64,000 bases of DNA from Bacteroidetes bacterium UBA6221 (GTDB taxonomy: Bacteria > Bacteroidota > Bacteroidia > Chitinophagales > Chitinophagaceae), in contig DISB01000018.1 of the NCBI GenBank assembly GCA_002421685.1, positions 197,244 to 261,243 of the forward strand, read 5' to 3'. This document shows positions 59,607-64,000 of the stretch, in pieces (the first letter of the stretch is position 1; each line of letters opens with the position of its first letter). Made by a program: the position numbers and the translations under genes. The notes below the pieces were generated by a model. It saw nothing but the letters and a program-made list of their open reading frames with translations, was not told where the DNA came from and did no database searches.

Positions 59607-59627
59607 CCAAAATCTTTTTCAATACCA

Positions 59628-61457
59628 GTGCCTGACGTAATACATTTATTATCAGACCATATAGCCAACCAGATAGCGGCGGGCGAGGTCATTCAGCGCC
59701 CCGCATCGGCCGTAAAGGAGATGCTGGAAAACGCCGTGGATGCCGGGGCTACTGATATACAACTGATAATTAAAGACGCCGGCAAAGAGCTGATACAGGT
59801 GGTGGACAATGGCTGCGGCATGAGCCCCACCGACGCACGCATGAGCTTTGAGCGGCACGCCACCTCCAAGATCAGGGACATCAACGACTTGTTTGCCATA
59901 CGCACTATGGGCTTTCGTGGCGAGGCGCTGGCTTCTATCGCCGCCGTAGCCCAGGTAGAGCTGAAGACCATGAAAAAAGATGCCGAGGTAGGCACCCGCA
60001 TAGTGGTAGAAAGTACGGAGGTGAAACTGCAGGAGGCATGCGCCACCCCGCAGGGCACCAGCCTTAGTGTGAAGAACCTGTTCTACAATGTACCCGCCCG
60101 CAGGCATTTTCTCAAAAGCAATACCACCGAGCTGAGGCATATAATAGACGAGTTTACCCGCGTGGCGCTGGCGCACCCCGGCATCGCTTTCCGGTTGTTC
60201 CACAATGGCGCCGAGCAGTTTCACCTCACGGCAGGCAACCTGAAGACAAGGGTGGTAGAATTGCTGGGCAACTCCTACACCAAAAACCTGGTGCCGGTAG
60301 AGGAGCAGACCGAATTCCTGGATATAAGCGGATTTATTGGTAAGCCCGAAGCGGCCACCCGCACCCGCGGCAACCAGTTTTTCTTTATCAACAACAGGTT
60401 TATCCGCAGTCCTTACCTGCACCATGCGGTCACCAATGCCTACGAGGGGCTGATAGAAAAGGATTCATTCCCTTTTTACGTGCTCTTCCTGGAGGTGGAC
60501 CCAGCCCGTGTGGATGTGAATGTACACCCCACCAAGCAGGAGGTGAAGTTTGAAGACGACAGGATGATGTATGCCTACCTGAACGCCGCGGTAAAGCACG
60601 CGCTGGCACGCTACAACATAGCCCCTTCGCTCGATTTCACTTTAAGCCCTGAAATACAGCAACTGCCGTCGGTGCAATTGCCTGCTACTGAAGAAAGCGC
60701 TACCCGCGCGCAGAGCGGCTACCTCGGCAATACTTTTGCCAACAAAGGACAGGCGCATTTTGTAGAGAAAAATGATGCGCTGAAACGCTGGAAAGAATTA
60801 TACGAGATAGCTACCTCGCCCACAACAGAACGACAGGAAGAGCCGTCCCACGCCCCTTCCCTGCACGGTGACTCTGCGGAACAAAAATCAGACGGCGCAA
60901 ATAATATATTACTTGTGCAGGGCAGCCTGTTGGCCACTACGGTCAAGTCGGGCATAATGATGGTGCATATACGCCGTGCGCAGGAAAGGATATGGTATGA
61001 GCGGCTGCTGCAGCAATGGAACCAGGGCGAGGCCCCATCGCAACAGGTATTATTCCCCACCTCTTATGAGTTATCGCCCCAGGATGCTATATTGCTGGGC
61101 GAGGTGCTGGGCGACCTGGCAAGGATAGGTTTTGATATTTCGCCCTTCGGCAAAAATACCTTTGTGGTGCAGGGCATACCATCGGGCCTGCCGCCGGGCG
61201 ATGAAAAGAATGTGCTGGACGATGTATTGGAACAACTGAAGCACGAAGCCACCGATGTGGCCGCCCAACGCTCAGAAAAACTGCTGGCCAATATGGCGAA
61301 ACGCCTGTCGCGCAACACATCGGCCATATACCTGAAAGAGAACCAGCAAGCCCTGATAGACGAGTTGTTTGCATGCGGCCAGCCGGAGTACACGGCTGAT
61401 GGCAAAAAGATATTTACTTTGTTGCGTAAGGATGAGTTGGATAGAATGTTAGATTGA
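59628..61457 (+). CDS. mutL: DNA mismatch repair protein MutL with altered endonuclease motif
   Basis: Start set at GTG 59628 (MPDVIHLLSDHIANQIAAGEV), which matches the usual MutL N terminus; a TTG at 59592 overlaps the promoter region. 609 residues. The GHKL ATPase is intact: SAVKEMLENAVDAGAT, VDNGCGM, RTMGFRGEALASIAAV. After a variable linker, the C-terminal domain has MMVHIRRAQERIWYERL where relatives read DQHxAxxE: the Asp, Gln and His are replaced (H447, I448, R449) while both Glu remain. The C-terminal CGQPEYTADGKKIFTLLR corresponds to the usual final motif. Confidence 0.93.
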   Translation: MPDVIHLLSDHIANQIAAGEVIQRPASAVKEMLENAVDAGATDIQLIIKDAGKELIQVVDNGCGMSPTDARMSFERHATSKIRDINDLFAIRTMGFRGEALASIAAVAQVELKTMKKDAEVGTRIVVESTEVKLQEACATPQGTSLSVKNLFYNVPARRHFLKSNTTELRHIIDEFTRVALAHPGIAFRLFHNGAEQFHLTAGNLKTRVVELLGNSYTKNLVPVEEQTEFLDISGFIGKPEAATRTRGNQFFFINNRFIRSPYLHHAVTNAYEGLIEKDSFPFYVLFLEVDPARVDVNVHPTKQEVKFEDDRMMYAYLNAAVKHALARYNIAPSLDFTLSPEIQQLPSVQLPATEESATRAQSGYLGNTFANKGQAHFVEKNDALKRWKELYEIATSPTTERQEEPSHAPSLHGDSAEQKSDGANNILLVQGSLLATTVKSGIMMVHIRRAQERIWYERLLQQWNQGEAPSQQVLFPTSYELSPQDAILLGEVLGDLARIGFDISPFGKNTFVVQGIPSGLPPGDEKNVLDDVLEQLKHEATDVAAQRSEKLLANMAKRLSRNTSAIYLKENQQALIDELFACGQPEYTADGKKIFTLLRKDELDRMLD

Positions 61458-61531
61458 CGAAGTGTTATATATATAGGCGTTTTGATGTACCTTCGCGCCA
61501 CATTTTTTTAAAACCCGGAAGAAGATAAGAG

Positions 61532-62617
61532 ATGTCTGTGAAGTTCTACTCTTTAAAAGTAAAAGATGTTAAGCCCGAAACGGCTGATTGTGTATCTGTA
61601 GCCCTTGAAGTGCCCGAAGAACTGGCAAAAGATTTTACATTTCTACCGGGCCAGTACCTCACTTTCCGCCGTGGCGATGGCGAGGCTGAAATACGCCGTT
61701 CTTATTCTATATGCGCAGGCCCTAATGATTGCGAGCTGCGCGTAGCCATCAAGAAAGTGGAGCAGGGTAAATTTTCCACCTTTGCCAATACGGAACTGAA
61801 ACCCGGTGATGTGCTGGAGGTGATGCCTCCCATGGGCAACTTCATACTGAAGAAAAAGGAAGTACAGCATAAACACTACCTGGCCATTGTAGCGGGTAGC
61901 GGCATCACGCCGGTAATGAGCATCATGAAACAGGTGCTGGAGGGTGATGATGATAGCAGGTTCACATTGATATATGGTAATAGGAGCCGGGGGACGATTA
62001 TCTTTCGCGAGGCGATAGAGGCCCTAAAGAATAAGTATATGCAGCGCCTGAGGGTGTACCATGTACTGAGCAGGGAGGTGATGGACGTGCCATTGTTCAA
62101 TGGCCGTATTACTGCCGAAAAATGCCGTGAGTTTTGCGATAAGCTGATAGATATTAATACGGTTGACGAGGCCTTTATATGTGGCCCTGAGGAAATGATT
62201 CTCTCCGTACGCCAGCAACTGATAGACCTGGGTATGGACAGCGGCAAAGTACATATGGAGCTCTTCACCTCCCCCGACCAGCCAAAAGCCACCCACGAAA
62301 AATGGGTGAAGGAACACACTGCCGATGCCGGTAAGGTAAGCAAAGTGAGCATCACGCTGGACGGCACTACTTTTGAAATGGACCTGCCATACAATGGCGA
62401 CAGCATCCTGGACGCGGCGCTGAAGATGGGCGCCGACCTGCCTTTTGCCTGCAAGGGCGGGGTCTGCTGCACTTGTCGCGCCAAGGTAACCGAGGGTGAA
62501 GTGGAAATGGAAGTGAACTACGCCCTCGAGCCCGACGAAGTGCAAAGGGGCTACGTATTGACCTGCCAGTCGCACCCCCGCACCGAAAGGGTAGTAGTCG
62601 ACTTCGACCAGCGATAA
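61532..62617 (+). CDS. paaE: Phenylacetyl-CoA epoxidase reductase subunit PaaE
   Basis: NAD(P)H-dependent flavin and [2Fe-2S] reductase that feeds electrons to the PaaA di-iron site. 361 residues: FAD-binding domain (LPGQYLTFR, RRSYSICAGPND), NAD(P)-binding domain (AGSGITPVMSIMKQVL, CGPEEMILSVRQQL) and a C-terminal plant-type ferredoxin domain with C307, C312, C315 and C345 (CKGGVCCTC and YVLTCQSHP). The length, domain order and FAELTNTELKP-like region fit PaaE rather than a short ferredoxin reductase. It lies about 53 kb from paaABCD. Confidence 0.88.
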   Translation: MSVKFYSLKVKDVKPETADCVSVALEVPEELAKDFTFLPGQYLTFRRGDGEAEIRRSYSICAGPNDCELRVAIKKVEQGKFSTFANTELKPGDVLEVMPPMGNFILKKKEVQHKHYLAIVAGSGITPVMSIMKQVLEGDDDSRFTLIYGNRSRGTIIFREAIEALKNKYMQRLRVYHVLSREVMDVPLFNGRITAEKCREFCDKLIDINTVDEAFICGPEEMILSVRQQLIDLGMDSGKVHMELFTSPDQPKATHEKWVKEHTADAGKVSKVSITLDGTTFEMDLPYNGDSILDAALKMGADLPFACKGGVCCTCRAKVTEGEVEMEVNYALEPDEVQRGYVLTCQSHPRTERVVVDFDQR

Positions 62618-62641
62618 AAAAAACCACCGCTGCTGCGGTGG
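62615..62641 (-). terminator. Terminator of the small lipoprotein gene
   Basis: Stem CCACCGC (62624-62630) / GCGGTGG (62635-62641), loop TGCT, followed on the minus strand by a run of T. Confidence 0.85.
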
Positions 62642-62668
62642 CTGGTATCTTAATTAAGCCATCCCGGC

Positions 62669-62983
62669 TTAGTCCAGGTCTGTCTTAATAATTGTCAGCT
62701 GGATAACTTCTATAAACTCGTATTTAGGGTAAACTGAACAAGCTTCACCGCGATCGTCACGGTCAAACTTTACTTTTACCTTGTATCCGTCGTGCATATA
62801 GGCTGTGGGCAGGTTGCTTGGGCGCACGGGTTTATCCTCGCCTTCCAGTTCGAGCAGGTAACCGCAACCCCCTGCAGCCAGGTCGCCTGTATCTCTCACG
62901 GTGGCTCTCACGAGGTTTTTGTCCCTGTTGCAGGATACGGCAACCAATGCAATTAATAGTGCACAAAATAAATATTTACGCAT
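62669..62983 (-). CDS. Small lipoprotein of unknown function
   Basis: 104 residues with a lipoprotein signal (MRKYLFCALLIALVAVSC, lipid cysteine C18). The mature part has a beta-rich pattern (VRATVRDTGDLAAGGCGYLLELEG, HDGYKVKVKFDRDDRGEAC) and ends in VIQLTIIKTDLD. Two further cysteines may form a disulfide. Similar short lipoproteins occur in Bacteroidota without known role. Monocistronic, with its own terminator. Confidence 0.75.
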   Translation of the reverse strand: MRKYLFCALLIALVAVSCNRDKNLVRATVRDTGDLAAGGCGYLLELEGEDKPVRPSNLPTAYMHDGYKVKVKFDRDDRGEACSVYPKYEFIEVIQLTIIKTDLD

Positions 62984-63045
62984 GTCAGGATGTTTCTTTC
63001 AAGTAAATTCGGCTATGAAAATACTAAAAAGTTTTAAAGGTGCAA

Positions 63046-63756
63046 TTATGCCGTAAACTTATATCCTATACCCCTCACCGAATGGAAGTGTTTGGGATTG
63101 CGGCTGTCCTTTTCAAAATATTTCCTGAAGTTGAGAATAAAGTTGTCTATTGTGCGGGTGGTTGGGTAAACGTTGTACCCCCATACTATCTGCAATATAT
63201 GCTCGCGGGAGACTACCTGTCCTTCGTGCTCTATCAACAGCTTTAGCAGGGCCGCTTCTTTTTTGCTCAATTCCTGCCTGGTTCCGGTGTGGTCTGTGCA
63301 TTCGTGGGCGGCAAAGTCTATTTTACCACCTGAAAACTGGTAAACGTCCGGCACGGCGTGAGGGTTGTGTATCTTCTTGTTCTTTACTATCAGCTTCTGC
63401 ACCCTCAGCAGCAGTTCTTCCAGGTTGAAGGGCTTGGTCAGGTAATCATCACCGCCCTTTTTCAGGCCCTCCACCTTGTCGGCGCTGGTGTTGCGTGCCG
63501 ACAGGAACATGATGGGTACGTCATTGTGTTGCATACGGATGGTTTCGCATACGGTGATACCATCCATGTCCGGGAGCATGATATCGAGTATTATCAGGTC
63601 GAAATACTCGTTTTTGACCACTTTGAGCACATCGGGCCCGTTGTCGACCGTGGTAACTTCGTAGCCTTCCAACTCCAGGTTAAGTTTAAGCGCCTCGCGC
63701 AGGCTTTCCTCGTCTTCTACTACCAGTATGCTGGCTTTGGTTTCTTTGCGTATCAT
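63046..63756 (-). CDS. OmpR/PhoB-family response regulator
   Basis: 236 residues. Receiver: VVEDEESLREAL, D58 in LIILDIMLPDMDG, S in MFLSARN and lysine in DDYLTKPF. DNA-binding: winged helix with LSKKEAALLKLLIEHEGQVVSREHILQIVWG, TTRTIDNFILNFRKYFEKD and HSVRGIGYKFTA. The kinase is not adjacent. The region upstream holds three copies of ATGACAATTCAT, possibly its own operators. Confidence 0.93.
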   Translation of the reverse strand: MIRKETKASILVVEDEESLREALKLNLELEGYEVTTVDNGPDVLKVVKNEYFDLIILDIMLPDMDGITVCETIRMQHNDVPIMFLSARNTSADKVEGLKKGGDDYLTKPFNLEELLLRVQKLIVKNKKIHNPHAVPDVYQFSGGKIDFAAHECTDHTGTRQELSKKEAALLKLLIEHEGQVVSREHILQIVWGYNVYPTTRTIDNFILNFRKYFEKDSRNPKHFHSVRGIGYKFTA

Positions 63757-63789
63757 AAACAGTGGGTTTGATTTATAAACATGAAGTTA

Positions 63790-63882
63790 ATGACAATTCA
63801 TAAACGTCGGATACATAGTTACTAAAAATGTAAGTTTTATGACAATTCATACATAATGCTGTTTTTTAAAGTGAATTGTCAT
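63790..63882. promoter_or_regulatory. Three ATGACAATTCAT elements upstream of the OmpR-type regulator
   Basis: Direct copies at 63790-63801 and 63839-63850 and an inverted copy (TGAATTGTCAT) at 63872-63882. They lie between the divergent regulator gene and the tRNA, as expected of regulator-binding sites. Confidence 0.6.
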
Positions 63883-63951
63883 GAAAAGCAGGTGAGTAAC
63901 ACATGTCAGAAATTGTTTCAGAATCAGAATTCTTTGCGTGTAAAAAAGTAG

Positions 63952-63959
63952 TACCTTTG
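63952..63959 (+). promoter_or_regulatory. Candidate -7 element of the tRNA-Leu
   Basis: TACCTTTG, 11 nt before the tRNA; TTTG at 63933 is 15 nt upstream, slightly close. Confidence 0.55.
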
Positions 63960-63970
63960 CCGTCCCAAAA

Positions 63971-64000
63971 GCGGGTGTGGTGAAATTGGCAGACACGCCA
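63971..64000 (+). tRNA. tRNA-Leu, 5' end (truncated by window edge)
   Basis: The last 30 bases start GCGGGTGTGGTGAAATTGG and continue with CAGACACGCCA, which is the acceptor, D-arm and start of the anticodon stem of a leucine tRNA (TGGTGAAATTGG D-arm, GCAGACACGCCA as in leucine tRNAs). The anticodon is outside the window. Confidence 0.85.

Larger units (their letters stand above)
59060..59627. other. 568-bp intergenic region without a gene, rich in repeats
   Basis: No open frame of note. It holds the 67-bp direct repeat (two copies), a CCCCGCC-AGC-GGCGGGG hairpin (59360-59376), a CCTGCC-ATC-GGCAGG hairpin (59512-59526), CGCC-CGGTA-GGCG near 59193, A-rich runs and the mutL promoter candidate. 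Confidence 0.65.

Noticed and set aside
11120..59627. Known phage-defence system anywhere in the window
   Set aside because: No restriction, Cas, Argonaute, retron, CBASS or similar signature proteins were recognised; the AT-rich island genes remain unassigned only.

Overview
The window looks like a chromosomal segment of a Bacteroidota bacterium, most likely a member of the Chitinophagaceae or a close relative. The signs are: the C-terminal part of the gliding/type IX secretion protein SprA at the left edge, a secreted protein with a type IX C-terminal sorting domain, TonB-dependent receptors with a carboxypeptidase-like N-terminal domain, Bacteroidota-type promoters (TTTG ... TAnnTTTG), the Bacteroidota form of RNA polymerase omega, and a meso-DAP type mur/fts cluster. 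No ribosomal RNA, plasmid or phage backbone is visible. Most of the window is ordinary core genome.

Layout. 0-8.8 kb: sprA (partial), then phenylacetyl-CoA epoxidase genes paaA-paaB-paaC, two surface-glycan type genes (a GT2 glycosyltransferase and a large polytopic membrane protein), then paaD. 8.8-11.8 kb (minus): acpP-fabF-rnc and a LolD-type ABC ATPase. 11.9-17.3 kb: a DUF2795 protein, a beta-propeller lipoprotein with a haem-like motif, a type IX cargo protein, a YjjG-type HAD phosphatase, rpoZ and bamD. 17.5-33.5 kb: an uninterrupted division and cell-wall cluster mraZ-rsmH-ftsL-ftsI-murE-mraY-murD-ftsW-murG-murC-ftsQ-ftsA-ftsZ with mostly overlapping or touching genes, without murF, murB or ddl. 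33.6-43.4 kb: a small cationic secreted protein, two outer-membrane receptor-type proteins, a degenerate nucleotidyltransferase, a TPR-like secreted protein, a DUF4382 lipoprotein and a GT-C/TPR membrane protein.

43.5-54.1 kb is rich in signalling: an overlapping lipoprotein / seven-helix membrane protein / sensorless histidine kinase / NarL-type regulator operon, an orphan regulator, a B12-binding subunit with an enoyl-CoA hydratase, a degenerate metallo-beta-lactamase-fold protein, and a second operon in which a TPR protein precedes a sensorless kinase and its regulator. 54.1-56.9 kb (minus): rpsO-pnp. 57.0-59.6 kb is the only clear accessory stretch: a REP-associated tyrosine transposase flanked by inverted repeats, two AT-rich orphan genes, and a noncoding region with a 67-bp direct repeat. 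59.6-64 kb: mutL (with an altered endonuclease motif), paaE, a small lipoprotein, an OmpR-family regulator, and the 5' end of a tRNA-Leu at the right edge.

How they work together: paaABCD and the distant paaE encode the parts of the phenylacetyl-CoA ring epoxidase; the 17-33 kb cluster makes lipid II and the divisome; BamD, LolD and SprA serve the envelope. I did not see a recognisable defence system or CRISPR array. The best candidates for something undescribed are the lipoprotein/7TM/kinase/regulator operon at 43.55-46.14 kb, the transposase-flanked island at 57.0-59.6 kb, and a four-copy 10-bp periodic repeat upstream of mraZ that looks like its operator.
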